Program-made: the position numbers and the translations under genes | Notes under the pieces: generated by a model | The model's database searches: none | What the model was told of the DNA's origin: nothing | What the model saw: the letters and a program-made list of their open reading frames with translations, nothing else | Part shown: positions 32,755 through 42,007 of the stretch, piece by piece | Layout: each line of letters opens with the position of its first letter | Numbering within the stretch: the stretch's first letter is position 1 | Assembly (NCBI GenBank): GCA_024742665.1 | Contig: JANSYA010000016.1 | Location: 1-64,000 of the forward strand | DNA from: a bacterium | Lineage (GTDB): Bacteria > Spirochaetota > Leptospiria > Leptospirales > Leptonemataceae | DNA: 64,000 nucleotides | Direction of reading: 5' to 3'

Positions 32755-35642
32755 GATTGGGCTTCTCCCTTCTCGGATTCTGCCGGCGGACTTGCCGGCG
32801 CTATCGCGTAACGTTCACGCAGACCTTCGAAGAATTCCGGCCGTCGCTTCGCATACAGGCGCAGCACCGCGGGAAACATAACGAGAGTCATGATCATCAT
32901 CGAAGTCAGGCCCAGACAGGCCAGGATGCCCATCGATTGAATCCCGGGGTGGCCGGCGAGGGCCAGAGATCCCCAGCCGGCGAGCGAAGTCAGCGAAGAC
33001 GCGAGCGCCGCGTGGCCGGTATGGTACAGGGTGCGAAAGATCGAACCGCTTTCGACGTATCGATAAAATACGAAGATGCCGTTGTCGATGCCGTAGCCGA
33101 TGACGATCGGCAATACGCTAACATTAAAATAGTTCAATTTAACGCCGAGGGCCGACATCAGTCCGATCATCAAGATGCTGCCGGACGCCAGGGGCAGGAG
33201 CACCATCAACGAAGAGATGATATTGCGAAAGCTCGCGTATAAAATCAAAAGCACCAGCAGCACGGTGCTGATCAGCAGATAACGAGTTTCTTGTAATACG
33301 ATGTACGTGAAGCGCGCGACCAGTACGACTGAACCGGTTCCGTAGGCGCTGATCTGCTCTTTTTGTAAATCGGCCAGGCTTTCATAGGGTCGATTATCGA
33401 CGGCTGTTTTTACGGCCAGCTCGCTCAGGCCCGCCGCTTTGAGCTCGGCGGGGCTCGCTTCGTTCGCCTGGGCCAGGATGCCGTTGACTTCGCGTTCGGA
33501 CAGCGGAATGGTCCGCCGACCGGCGATTTCAACTTCGGATCGCTTGCGATCTCCCGCGATGCGTTTGCCGCGGATTCGTTCCCAGGTCGGCAGATAGTAA
33601 GCCAGATTCTGCAGCGATTGGCCGCCCAGGACCGGGAACTCGATCTCGCCGACGATCTCATCCAGTTCGACCAGGCCCTCCTGTTTGTAGAGACGACTGA
33701 CCTCCGGATAGATATAAGTCAGCCAGCCCTGCTCCGGCGCATCGGGAATATTCCGAAACTGCGACTGAAGATCCGGGGGCACGTCTTTGAGTTCGAAGGG
33801 TTTGCGCGCAACCATGCGCTGGTAATCGCCCCAGTACCGCTGATAGGCGGGCGGGATCAGGCTTTTTTGTACGGCGGAGCTTTCGGCGCGAAATCGTTGC
33901 ACTAATTTATAGTTCGCGCGCTGCTGATAGGCCGGCGGCACGAAGGCGAAAACGGAAAGCACCTGCGCCAGGATCTTATCCTGATCTTCCGTCATCGGTT
34001 CGAAGTGTTCCCAGAGCGCCCGAACTTCGTCGGTCTCCGATTGGGCGACGACCACCGGCGTGCCGACCACGTCGTAGCGCAGGGCGATCTCATCTTGTAA
34101 GACTTCCGATGGAATATTATAATCGAGCATATTGCGCGCGTCGTTGTCCCATTGGACGCGCGGTACAAAAATCGCCGCGACGATGACGACCGTCAGCATG
34201 GAATACAGCGCGATGCGCGAGAGGCGGGGCGCGTCGAATTTCGCGTTAAAACGATCTTCAACCGTATGGTCGCGGTCTTTTGCGGCGTATTTTTTCAGCA
34301 GGTTCGGATAGATGCGAATCGCCAGGGCCAGAATCAGCGGCACGATAAAAAACATACTGAGCGAAGTGATCAGAATACCGTAGGCCGACATCGTTCCCAG
34401 GTGGCTGAAGCCTTTGAAATCCGAAACGATCAGCGAAATAAAAGCGGCGGTCGTGGTCAGAGCCGAATAGGTGGCGGCCTTGCCCGTATGCAGGATCGAT
34501 TCGATCATCGATGGAATAAAATCCGGGTTCTCGGCGTATTCCTCTTTAAAGCGGCCGATCAAATGAATGCCGAAGTCGATTCCCAGCCCGGCCAGAATTC
34601 CGCCGAACATCGAAGTCACCAGATTCAATTCGCCGATGACGATATAGGTCAGGCCAAAAGTCAAAACGATCGAGTACACCAGCGCCAGCAGCATGGCCAC
34701 AATCAGAGAAAAGCGGTGAATAAAAGCGGTTAGAACAATCGATACGCCGATCAGGGCGTAGATCAACGTTGGCGTTATGCTCTTATTGATCGAGTCGTAG
34801 GCGTCGACGTACAGCACGTACGATCCGGTGAAACCGACTTCAATGCCGCGCTCGTCGAATTTTTTTTCAGCGGCGATGCGTCGAACGGTCTGGATCAGTT
34901 CGCGGCTCTGGGCGATTTCCTGCAGGCTGAACGTCGGCTTCGCAAGCATGGTCAACATCTTGCGGTCGGGGGACACGTAGTAGTCGTCGTCGATTTCTTT
35001 TTTACCGACGCGCCGATACTTATCGACCAGGTCGTCCATGCGCAGATTGTAGGCCGGCTGTCCGAGATCGATAAAAAACGGGTTCGCCCGTTCGATCATA
35101 TCGTCGCGCTTTTTGCCCAGGCGACGCAGGCCTTCGCGCAAATCCGGCGTGCGTACGAAAAAATGCATGCGCTGCAAAACCGGACTCAGGTCGACCTTGT
35201 ATTCGGTGTACTGAATTTCCGGCAGAGCCTGGAGCGCCGCGTTCATTTCTTCGACGGCTTTTTTGAGCTCGGGAATGTCCTTCTGGTTTTCCGGCTGCAG
35301 CTTTTTGTATTCGGCTTCCGCTTCGGCCAGCAGTTTGTCGGCCACGCCGTCCTGGCTCTGGCGCTTCGCGGCCAGGGCTTCGTAAAAGATCTTATCGCCG
35401 GCATCGCGCTCGGACTTACGAAAGGTCAGGATTACGAAACCCGCGCCGCCGATCATGCGCCCTACCCGGCGCGCTTCTTGAACGCTGCGTAAATTCTCCG
35501 GCAGCAGATCGAGCTGATTCGAATTCACCTGGAGGCGACTTGCGAAAAAGGCGCCGCCGATAAAAATCACCAGCGCGATGGCCGCGCTGGCAACTGGTCG
35601 ATTGAGATAGAAATTACAGAAGCGAACTATGTATTTGCGCAT
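32751..35642 (-). CDS. MMPL/RND-family exporter (HpnN-like)
   Basis: 963 residues with the two-fold RND layout: TM1 at about 15-35, a large periplasmic loop, five TM helices at about 275-445, a second single TM near 490, a long second periplasmic loop, and a final helix bundle at about 755-920. Charged/aromatic residues inside the TM blocks (GLGIDFGIHLIGRF and GYGIDNGIFVFYRY) match the proton-relay motifs of MMPL proteins. Hopanoid exporters (HpnN) have this form and usually follow an HpnM/MlaC-like gene, as here. The cargo is probably a lipid moved to the outer membrane. It overlaps the lipoprotein gene by 4 nt. Confidence 0.85.
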   Translation of the reverse strand: MRKYIVRFCNFYLNRPVASAAIALVIFIGGAFFASRLQVNSNQLDLLPENLRSVQEARRVGRMIGGAGFVILTFRKSERDAGDKIFYEALAAKRQSQDGVADKLLAEAEAEYKKLQPENQKDIPELKKAVEEMNAALQALPEIQYTEYKVDLSPVLQRMHFFVRTPDLREGLRRLGKKRDDMIERANPFFIDLGQPAYNLRMDDLVDKYRRVGKKEIDDDYYVSPDRKMLTMLAKPTFSLQEIAQSRELIQTVRRIAAEKKFDERGIEVGFTGSYVLYVDAYDSINKSITPTLIYALIGVSIVLTAFIHRFSLIVAMLLALVYSIVLTFGLTYIVIGELNLVTSMFGGILAGLGIDFGIHLIGRFKEEYAENPDFIPSMIESILHTGKAATYSALTTTAAFISLIVSDFKGFSHLGTMSAYGILITSLSMFFIVPLILALAIRIYPNLLKKYAAKDRDHTVEDRFNAKFDAPRLSRIALYSMLTVVIVAAIFVPRVQWDNDARNMLDYNIPSEVLQDEIALRYDVVGTPVVVAQSETDEVRALWEHFEPMTEDQDKILAQVLSVFAFVPPAYQQRANYKLVQRFRAESSAVQKSLIPPAYQRYWGDYQRMVARKPFELKDVPPDLQSQFRNIPDAPEQGWLTYIYPEVSRLYKQEGLVELDEIVGEIEFPVLGGQSLQNLAYYLPTWERIRGKRIAGDRKRSEVEIAGRRTIPLSEREVNGILAQANEASPAELKAAGLSELAVKTAVDNRPYESLADLQKEQISAYGTGSVVLVARFTYIVLQETRYLLISTVLLVLLILYASFRNIISSLMVLLPLASGSILMIGLMSALGVKLNYFNVSVLPIVIGYGIDNGIFVFYRYVESGSIFRTLYHTGHAALASSLTSLAGWGSLALAGHPGIQSMGILACLGLTSMMIMTLVMFPAVLRLYAKRRPEFFEGLRERYAIAPASPPAESEKGEAQS

Positions 35643-35678
35643 GAAGGACGAGGACCGGGCTTATATCTCCAGAAACGA

Positions 35679-36239
35679 TCAGCCGCGGCTTTTCGCCACG
35701 ACCTGTTCCATCTGTTTGATCAGACCGTCGATGCCGCGCTGCTTGAGCACGGGCTGGATTTGTTTGTCCCGATTGGTTTTCATCGAAGACTTGTTCGTTG
35801 CATCGAGAAAATCCGTGACCACGTACTTGCCGTCGTGTTCTTTCAATACCCAGGTGAAAACCACTTGCTCCGAACCGGCGTACAGCAGACTGGAACGCAC
35901 GTGCACCGCGTCGCCTTTCACGGTCGGTTCGTCGTACGAAAGATCGATGTCTTTGAAATATTTCAGCGCCAGAGGAAAGGCGCGCAGCTCGACGTATTCG
36001 CCCAGCAGTTCTTGAAAGCGAGCCCGTTGCTCCGGCGTCGCCTGATCATAATACGAGCCCATGAGATATTGACTGACCGGAACCAGGCCGACCTGTTTGA
36101 GCGCCAGCCCATTCTTCTGATAGCGGATAAAGCCCACCATCTTCTTGACGGAGGCCAGGGCCGATTTACCGTCCGCGGCGACGGGGGCCGCGCTGAAAAC
36201 CAGTCCGATGACTGCGAGAATCATTAAAAAACGTTTCAT
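35679..36239 (-). CDS. MlaC/Ttg2D/HpnM-like periplasmic lipid-binding protein
   Basis: The start at ATG 36239 (MKRFLMILAVIGLVFSAAPVAADG) has GGAG upstream and gives a signal peptide; the longer TTG frame is rejected. 186 residues. The mature part has the family pattern: a helix with SVKKMVGFIRYQKNG, MGSYYDQATPEQRARFQELLGEYVE near 65, a central beta region VHVRSSLLYAGSEQVVFTWVLKEHDGKYVVTDF, and a final helix with QIQPVLKQRGIDGLIKQME. MlaC-type proteins carry phospholipids across the periplasm; HpnM is the hopanoid version. It lies 36 nt upstream of the MMPL gene and is probably the first gene of the operon. Confidence 0.88.
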   Translation of the reverse strand: MKRFLMILAVIGLVFSAAPVAADGKSALASVKKMVGFIRYQKNGLALKQVGLVPVSQYLMGSYYDQATPEQRARFQELLGEYVELRAFPLALKYFKDIDLSYDEPTVKGDAVHVRSSLLYAGSEQVVFTWVLKEHDGKYVVTDFLDATNKSSMKTNRDKQIQPVLKQRGIDGLIKQMEQVVAKSRG

Positions 36240-36376
36240 AGGTTCTACTCCGCTCCTGTAGACTGAAAAGTCCGGGCGATGGTTCAGCTTTTTCCGCCCG
36301 CGGGCACAGTGCAATCTATTTCAGCACCCCGGATTCGGGGTTTTCCGATGCGCTCTGCCTTCCGATAGTAAAAAAG

Positions 36377-37633
36377 ATGCAACGTGACCTTTCTTCTATT
36401 CTGGAGCCGCGCCTGCTCGCGTTGCTCTGCGCCGGCGTCATCTGGCTTTCGCCCGCCGTTGGCCGGGCCCAATCGCCCACCGGAACCGAAAAATCCCCGT
36501 CGCCGGCCGCCGCTTCGAAAGAGCCTGCGCCTGAAAAAGCCGCCGATCGCGAGCCGCCCCGGGGCTGCGCGCTCTATCTGGCCATGGCCCGTTCTGCGGT
36601 GCCTTCGCGGGAGCGCAGCTTCGGTCTGCGAGCTTTGAAAGCATGCCCGGCCAGTCCCGCGATCGCCCGCGCTCTGGAAGCGGCCATCGCCCGGGACGAC
36701 TATGCCGCCCGGGCCGCAGCTCTGGCCAGCCTGGAAACGCATCTGGACCGGGCTTCGATTCCCTTTCTGGTCGACCTGTATGATTCGTCGAGCGCGCCGG
36801 CGGACTTCGATGCCGAAAGCGAAGTCCTGCTTTTCGAATACCTGAGCGAGTTGGCGGCCCCGGCCGACCCGGCCGCGAAAAACCAGCCGCAAGTTCCCGC
36901 CCGCATCCTGGCCCGGGGGCTCTATCATCAGCGGTCCCGCATACGCCAGGCCGCTCTGCGGGGCATCGGACGACTGGATCAGGCTGATCACTGGCCTCTT
37001 TTGCAGGCCGTCCTGCTCGACCCGGCGGGACCCGGTGAATACATCGCCGCGCTCCAGGCAGCCCGGACAATGAGCAATCGCGATAGCCTGGCGGCTCTGG
37101 CCGCTGCCCGGGCCGCGCTGGGATTTCCGTCTGACGATGCAATCGACGCCGCCATCGACGATAGCAATTCAGGCGCCGACGAAAATCATGGGAAGCAGGC
37201 GGCAGGCCATACGAATCCGGGACTGGAGCGGGCGGCGATTGAGCTGCTCGGCGCGCTGCCCGGCCCCCGGGCCCTGGAAACCCTGCTGATCTATCGGGTG
37301 CTGCACGCGACAGGCGGCGGCGGAGCCAACGGCCCGCTCCTGGAGCAGGCAATCAACGCCCGGCTGCAACCCGGCAAGAACTACGCCTGGTCGATCGCTC
37401 CCGCGCGACTCCATCGGCAGGCCACCGAGCGCAGCCCGATCCAGGCGGCTGTCGCCGCGCACACGATACTTTATATAGAAGAAAGCACCGGCCTGGGCTA
37501 TCGGCTGCCGCCGACGGGACAGCGCCGCCAGCCGGAATCGAACTGGCTGCGAGTGCGCACGACCGCCGGCCTCACCGGCTGGATTCACGCCTCGCGCATT
37601 CAGCGCATTGCAAAGCCCGCGCAGTCCCGCTAG
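36377..37633 (+). CDS. exported HEAT-like repeat protein with C-terminal SH3-like domain
   Basis: 418 residues. Signal peptide at 12-31 (LLALLCAGVIWLSPAVGRAQS), then a Pro/Ala/Glu/Lys linker. Helical repeats of 30-35 residues run from about 65 to 320, with HEAT-like helices such as YAARAAALASLETHLDRASIPFLV and SRIRQAALRGIGRLDQADHW. The last 60 residues (LYIEESTGLGYRLPPTG...NWLRVRTTAGLTGWIHASRI) are an SH3b-like fold with the W-aromatic pattern common to bacterial SH3. It is probably periplasmic or surface-bound and scaffolds other proteins. There is no catalytic motif. A strong terminator follows 83 nt after the stop. Confidence 0.7.
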   Translation: MQRDLSSILEPRLLALLCAGVIWLSPAVGRAQSPTGTEKSPSPAAASKEPAPEKAADREPPRGCALYLAMARSAVPSRERSFGLRALKACPASPAIARALEAAIARDDYAARAAALASLETHLDRASIPFLVDLYDSSSAPADFDAESEVLLFEYLSELAAPADPAAKNQPQVPARILARGLYHQRSRIRQAALRGIGRLDQADHWPLLQAVLLDPAGPGEYIAALQAARTMSNRDSLAALAAARAALGFPSDDAIDAAIDDSNSGADENHGKQAAGHTNPGLERAAIELLGALPGPRALETLLIYRVLHATGGGGANGPLLEQAINARLQPGKNYAWSIAPARLHRQATERSPIQAAVAAHTILYIEESTGLGYRLPPTGQRRQPESNWLRVRTTAGLTGWIHASRIQRIAKPAQSR

Positions 37634-37713
37634 CAGCCTGTTGAAAAACTACTCTGCTGGCGGAAATCGGCGAGTTTGAACCCAGGCCGCAGCCGGTCCC
37701 GGCCGCAAGCTAA

Positions 37714-39507
37714 CTAGCCGGCCGCTGCGGCGGCTTTTTTTTCGAAGGCCGGGCGCGCCGCGGTGGCGTGGCGAATCCGGTACAGGCAGGCGCCGACCTG
37801 GGCCGCACTGTCGAGCTGGAAGGCCCGGGCGTCGGACTCCCAGTGATCGGGTGCGCCGCCGGATTGCTCCAGACGAACCAGGGCGCGTTCATACAGCAGG
37901 CTGCACATATACCGCGCCGTAAGATCGACCAGCGCCTGGGCGTAGCGTTCCCGCAGGCCGCCGGGAATATCGCGATACAGCGGCAGGGCTTCGTCGAGCA
38001 TCGCTTTCATGTCGCGCAGAAAGTCGGGCGCCTGCGCGTCGATTTCCTGCCAGACGCTTTCAAAATAACGCCGCAGAAATCCGTCCGCCGCCATCCCCGC
38101 CACGATTGCTCCGCTGGCGATGCCGATGTGCAGCTGGCTGGTGCCTTCATAAATTGTATTGATCCGCGAATCGCGAAAGAAGCGTGAAACGTCGTAGTCT
38201 TCCGTATACCCCGCGCCGCCGTGAATTTGCACGGCGATCGACGCGCACTCGACGCCCTTTTCGCTACAGTAGTACTTCGAAAGCGAAGTGAACAGCGCCG
38301 AGAGCGAAAGCCAGGCGCGAATGTCTTCGTTCTTGCGAATTTCGCGGTCGGTCTTGCCGCTCTTTTCGAGGCGAATCTGTTCCGGCTGGCTTTTGTCGAC
38401 GGCGTAGGCGGTTTCAAGCGCAAATAGGCGCATCGCATTCGTTTCGCGGCGCAGCGTATCGAGCATTTCGCCGACGATCGGAATCTCCTGGATCTGCTTG
38501 CCGAACTGCTCGCGTTCGCGGGCGTACTTTAGCGATTCCTGCAGAGATCCCGCCCCGGCGCCGGCGCCGCCCGCCGCGCAGCCCAGGCGCATGAAATTCG
38601 TCATACCGATTGTGAATTTTGTGAGACCCTGGCCTTCGGTGCCGATCAATTCCCCGGGCGTGTTTTCAAAAACGATTTCGCACGTCGGCGAAGCGTGAAT
38701 GCCCATCTTCTTTTCGAGTCCAGCGACGTTGACGTCTTTGGAGTTGACGAGAAAGGTCGAAAGCCCTCGGGCTCCCGGCTGCCCCGTTCGCGCCAGGGTC
38801 AGCATAATCGAAGGATAGGGTCCCAGACCGCAGCCCTGGGTGATGAAACGTTTGGTGCCGTTTAATACGTAGCTGCCGTCTTCCTGTTTGGTGGCGGTGG
38901 TGCGCACGTTGCTCAAGTCCGATCCGTAGTCCGGTTCGGTTAAGGCCATCGCGAACAGAGTTTCGCCGGCGGCGGCCGGAGCCGCGAAGCGTTCGATCTG
39001 TTCGGGCGTGCCGTAGCGTCCGACGATCTGCGCGAGATTCAAGAGATTGACGGTCATACAAAAGGAAACGTCGCCGCGGCTCATAACCATTGAATAGAAG
39101 GCCCACATGCTCGCCGGCAGCCCGAGGCCGCCCGCTTCCCTGGGGATGGCATAGGGCATCAGTCCGGTATCGCGAAAGGTTTCGTAGAGCCGAATCGCCT
39201 GGGGATCGAAATTTACTTTCCCATCGCCGCCGTAGCTTACGCCGGCCTTATCGAGTTCGTTGGAATGCTGTGATACTTCTTTGCCCCAGAATTCGCCCAG
39301 AGCTTCCAGGGTGGAGGAATACAACTCCAGCGCTTCTTCAACGCTGCCTGGAGCCAGAGCGAAACGTTCGTCGCCGCTTTCGGCGTATTGTTTATGCTCG
39401 AAGAATTCCGCGCCTTCGTATGCGGGCACCACGGCGGACCAATCGACCAGGCGGTCAAAGATCAATTTGAGGTCTGCGTCGTCGGAAAAATAATTCTCTG
39501 CGATCAT
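37714..39507 (-). CDS. acyl-CoA dehydrogenase
   Basis: 597 residues, longer than the usual 380-400 of the mitochondrial type because of N- and C-terminal extensions seen in the long-chain, DUF-extended bacterial group. FAD and acyl contacts include ALTEPDYGSDLSNV and FTIGMTNFMRLGCAAGGAGAG, and IQIHGGAGYTEDYDVSRFFRDSRINTIYEGTSQ carries the Glu (in YEGT) typical as catalytic base. It oxidises an acyl-CoA at the alpha-beta carbons, passing electrons to ETF. It is the last gene of the minus-strand lipid redox cluster, 51 nt after the FadH-like gene. The C-terminal KKAAAAAG is encoded by a terminator sequence. Confidence 0.92.
   Translation of the reverse strand: MIAENYFSDDADLKLIFDRLVDWSAVVPAYEGAEFFEHKQYAESGDERFALAPGSVEEALELYSSTLEALGEFWGKEVSQHSNELDKAGVSYGGDGKVNFDPQAIRLYETFRDTGLMPYAIPREAGGLGLPASMWAFYSMVMSRGDVSFCMTVNLLNLAQIVGRYGTPEQIERFAAPAAAGETLFAMALTEPDYGSDLSNVRTTATKQEDGSYVLNGTKRFITQGCGLGPYPSIMLTLARTGQPGARGLSTFLVNSKDVNVAGLEKKMGIHASPTCEIVFENTPGELIGTEGQGLTKFTIGMTNFMRLGCAAGGAGAGAGSLQESLKYAREREQFGKQIQEIPIVGEMLDTLRRETNAMRLFALETAYAVDKSQPEQIRLEKSGKTDREIRKNEDIRAWLSLSALFTSLSKYYCSEKGVECASIAVQIHGGAGYTEDYDVSRFFRDSRINTIYEGTSQLHIGIASGAIVAGMAADGFLRRYFESVWQEIDAQAPDFLRDMKAMLDEALPLYRDIPGGLRERYAQALVDLTARYMCSLLYERALVRLEQSGGAPDHWESDARAFQLDSAAQVGACLYRIRHATAARPAFEKKAAAAAG
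37716..37742 (+). terminator. terminator lying inside the end of the convergent acyl-CoA dehydrogenase gene
   Basis: A GC-rich hairpin (AGCC...GGCT enclosing GCCG-CTG-CGGC) is followed by eight T on the plus strand, so it can end the SH3/HEAT gene. The same bases encode the last residues (KKAAAAAG) of the minus-strand dehydrogenase. Confidence 0.7.
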
Positions 39508-39558
39508 ATTACACTAACTCCTGTTGAACTTCCTTTATGCTTCAGCCTGCGTATTCGT

Positions 39559-41763
39559 TTACGCGGTCGGGGCTCCCGCCAGGGCCGCGCCGGCCGCCGG
39601 AATCGTTCCGGTCCCGGCCTGCCCGTCAGATACGCCGATGGCGCAGGCGGCCTGGTTGCCTTCAAGAAAGGCCCGCTTGGCGTCCACACCCCGCGCGTCC
39701 CGGGCGCCGCCGATTACGAAGATCTGTTTCTCGGGATGCCGGCTATGGTACTGCCGGGCAAGCGTATTTTCTGAGACCTGACCGATGCACAGCAGCACGG
39801 AATCGCAGTCGTAGTCGTAGCTTTCGCCGTTTTTCTTTTCGATTTGCAGGCCGTCCGCAGTCGCAGCTTTGTAGTTCAGGCCGTGGTGAAATTCAACGCC
39901 GTTGGCTGCGAGTTCCTGCTTGAGCGCCCAGATCGTGGTCGGTCCAAGACCCGCTCCTGGCTTGCCGGTGCGTTTGAAAACCGCGACCTTCGGACCGGAA
40001 TCCTGCTCGCGAATCACCGTGTCGGTGTACGATTCCACGTTGTAGCGATCAAAGTAAGACTGGATCGTGCTTTCGCCGGCATGCGTGAGTTTGTGCGCGA
40101 CATCGATCCCGATTCCGCCGCCGCCCAGCACCGCGACTTTTCTGCCGGGTTGGAATTTTCCGGTGAGATAATCAACGTAAGTTCCAGAAGCGATCGAATC
40201 CAGTCCCGGCAGATCAATTTCTCTGGGCCGCACGCCGGTGGCAAAGATCACTGCGTCGGGGTCGAGTTCTTCGAGTAGATTCAAATCGCAGTGGTGCTTC
40301 AGGCGAACGTGCACGCCGAGCGCGCGCAGCTCGTGTTCGAAGTAGCGAATGGTTTCGCGAAATTCGAATTTGCCGGGAATTTCCGCCGCCAGATTCAACT
40401 GCCCGCCCAGGCGGTCTGCGCGTTCGAGCAAAATCACTTCGTGACCGCGGGCAGCCGCGACGCGGGCCGCTTCCAGTCCGCCGGGTCCGGAACCGATTAC
40501 CAGCACCCGTTTTTTTTCCGCGCCGGCGAGTTCTTCGTATTCCAGTTCGTTGACCGCTTCCGGGTTTACAATGCACGATGCGATTTTCTCGACGACTCCG
40601 TGGTCGAGGCAGGCCTGGTTGCAGGCGATACAGGTATTCACGCGATGCGCTTCGTCGGATTTGATTTTGTTGATGATCATTGCATCCGCGAGAAAGGGCC
40701 GCGCCATCGAGATGATATCAGCCTCTTCGTTTTCGAAGATCGAGCGCATGGTCGTCTCTTCGTTCACCCGATTCGATGCGATGATCGGAATGCCCGGCGT
40801 CGCTCGCTTAATGCGTCCGGCGATCTTCGCCCAGGCTCCGCGCGGCACGAGCTGGCTGATCGTGGGCACCCGGCTTTCGTGCCAGCCGATGCCGATATTT
40901 AAGGCCGTTGCGCCGCTGTCCCGCAAGGCGGCGGCAAGTTTGCAGACTTCTTCGAAGGTCGAGCTGTCCGGAATCAAATCGATGCCGGACATGCGCACAA
41001 TCACGGGAAAGCCTGCGGGGACATTCGCCCGCACTGCTTTTAGTACTTCCAGCGCCATGTTCATCCGGCGCTCTGCATCGCCGCCGAAGTGATCGTCGCG
41101 CTGATTCGTCACCGGCGAACAGAACTGATTGATTAAATAGCCTTCGCTGGCCATGATCTCGACGGCTCCGAAACCGGTTTCGATCGCGAGCTTCGCCGCC
41201 GCGCCGAAATCGCGTACAGTCTGCCAGCATTCTTCTTCGCTCAGAGCCCGCGGCGTAAAACGATTGATCGGCGAACGAATAGCCGACGGGGCGACGCAAT
41301 CGCGATAGAATGCGTAACGACCCGCGTGAAAGAGCTGGGCGCACATCGCGACCTGGCCGCTGCCGCCCTGCTCGCCGCCGTCATCTGTATCGCCGTCCCC
41401 GGCCTTCGCATCGCCATCTGCATTCTTGAGTCGGATGCCGTACTTCGATTTCAGCAGGGCGTTCATTTCCCGGAGCTCCGCGGCGTGCTCCGGATTTTGA
41501 ATATCAAAAAAGGTATTCGATCCCCTGGCGATGGCGCTCACGCCGATGCCGCCGGTTACGATCAGCCCGACGCCGCCCTTGAATCGCCGGGCGTAAAAGG
41601 CGGCCATGCGTTCGGCGACGCCCGCGGCGCCTTCTAATCCCAGGTGCATCGAGCCCATCACAAAGCGATTGGGCAGGGTCAGATTTCCCAGTTGATACGG
41701 TTCAAAACCAGGCTGCGCGGCGTCGCCCGCTCCCGTCCGATTCGATTGTGTCGATTCGTTCAT
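39559..41763 (-). CDS. 2,4-dienoyl-CoA reductase / OYE-family flavoprotein (FadH-like)
   Basis: The start at ATG 41763 (MNESTQSNRT) is fixed by the Shine-Dalgarno GGAGG, 5 nt upstream. 734 residues. An OYE TIM-barrel (about 20-380) binds FMN: QLGNLTLPNRFVMGSMH, IPIIASNRVNEETTM and DIISMARPFLADAM. The [4Fe-4S] centre is CIACNQACLDHGVVEKIASC. An FAD/NAD domain then starts RVLVIGSGPGGLEAARVAAA. This is the bacterial FadH layout, reducing 2,4-dienoyl-CoA with NAD(P)H during degradation of polyunsaturated acids. The substrate could also be another enone. It is the third of four genes in the lipid redox cluster. Confidence 0.85.
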   Translation of the reverse strand: MNESTQSNRTGAGDAAQPGFEPYQLGNLTLPNRFVMGSMHLGLEGAAGVAERMAAFYARRFKGGVGLIVTGGIGVSAIARGSNTFFDIQNPEHAAELREMNALLKSKYGIRLKNADGDAKAGDGDTDDGGEQGGSGQVAMCAQLFHAGRYAFYRDCVAPSAIRSPINRFTPRALSEEECWQTVRDFGAAAKLAIETGFGAVEIMASEGYLINQFCSPVTNQRDDHFGGDAERRMNMALEVLKAVRANVPAGFPVIVRMSGIDLIPDSSTFEEVCKLAAALRDSGATALNIGIGWHESRVPTISQLVPRGAWAKIAGRIKRATPGIPIIASNRVNEETTMRSIFENEEADIISMARPFLADAMIINKIKSDEAHRVNTCIACNQACLDHGVVEKIASCIVNPEAVNELEYEELAGAEKKRVLVIGSGPGGLEAARVAAARGHEVILLERADRLGGQLNLAAEIPGKFEFRETIRYFEHELRALGVHVRLKHHCDLNLLEELDPDAVIFATGVRPREIDLPGLDSIASGTYVDYLTGKFQPGRKVAVLGGGGIGIDVAHKLTHAGESTIQSYFDRYNVESYTDTVIREQDSGPKVAVFKRTGKPGAGLGPTTIWALKQELAANGVEFHHGLNYKAATADGLQIEKKNGESYDYDCDSVLLCIGQVSENTLARQYHSRHPEKQIFVIGGARDARGVDAKRAFLEGNQAACAIGVSDGQAGTGTIPAAGAALAGAPTA

Positions 41764-42007
41764 AAGCGCCTCCAAAGTTGCCACTGGAAACTTTGTGAGA
41801 ATTTCGACAAGTCAAAAATCAGAGGCCTTCACTGCGCCGGATCGTCGATTTCGAGGCGCGGCGCGCTGTCCCATTCCGCGCGAAAAGTTTTCGGTACCTC
41901 CTGCTCGGTGAATTGCTGAATAGGAAAGGAGAGACGGAACAGGCCCCCCACAAATACTGGCAGCGCTATCCGCGGCAAAGACCTCCGGCGCGCAATGGCC
42001 GGTCGCA
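41764..42007. other. 244-nt gap with a coding-like remnant
   Basis: Between the ferredoxin reductase and the FadH-like gene, the minus strand keeps an open frame that ends at 41829 and reads like protein near its end (FRLSFPIQQFTEQEVPKTF, then EWDSAPRLEIDDPAQ). It has no good start codon with RBS. It may be a decayed gene piece, or a leader with an internal promoter for the downstream genes. Nothing more is visible. Confidence 0.35.

Noticed and set aside
37634..37713. Sequence resembling an IS end (GCCTGTTGAAAAAC) after the HEAT/SH3 gene
   Set aside because: No transposase, target duplication or second end is present; the resemblance is only a short word.
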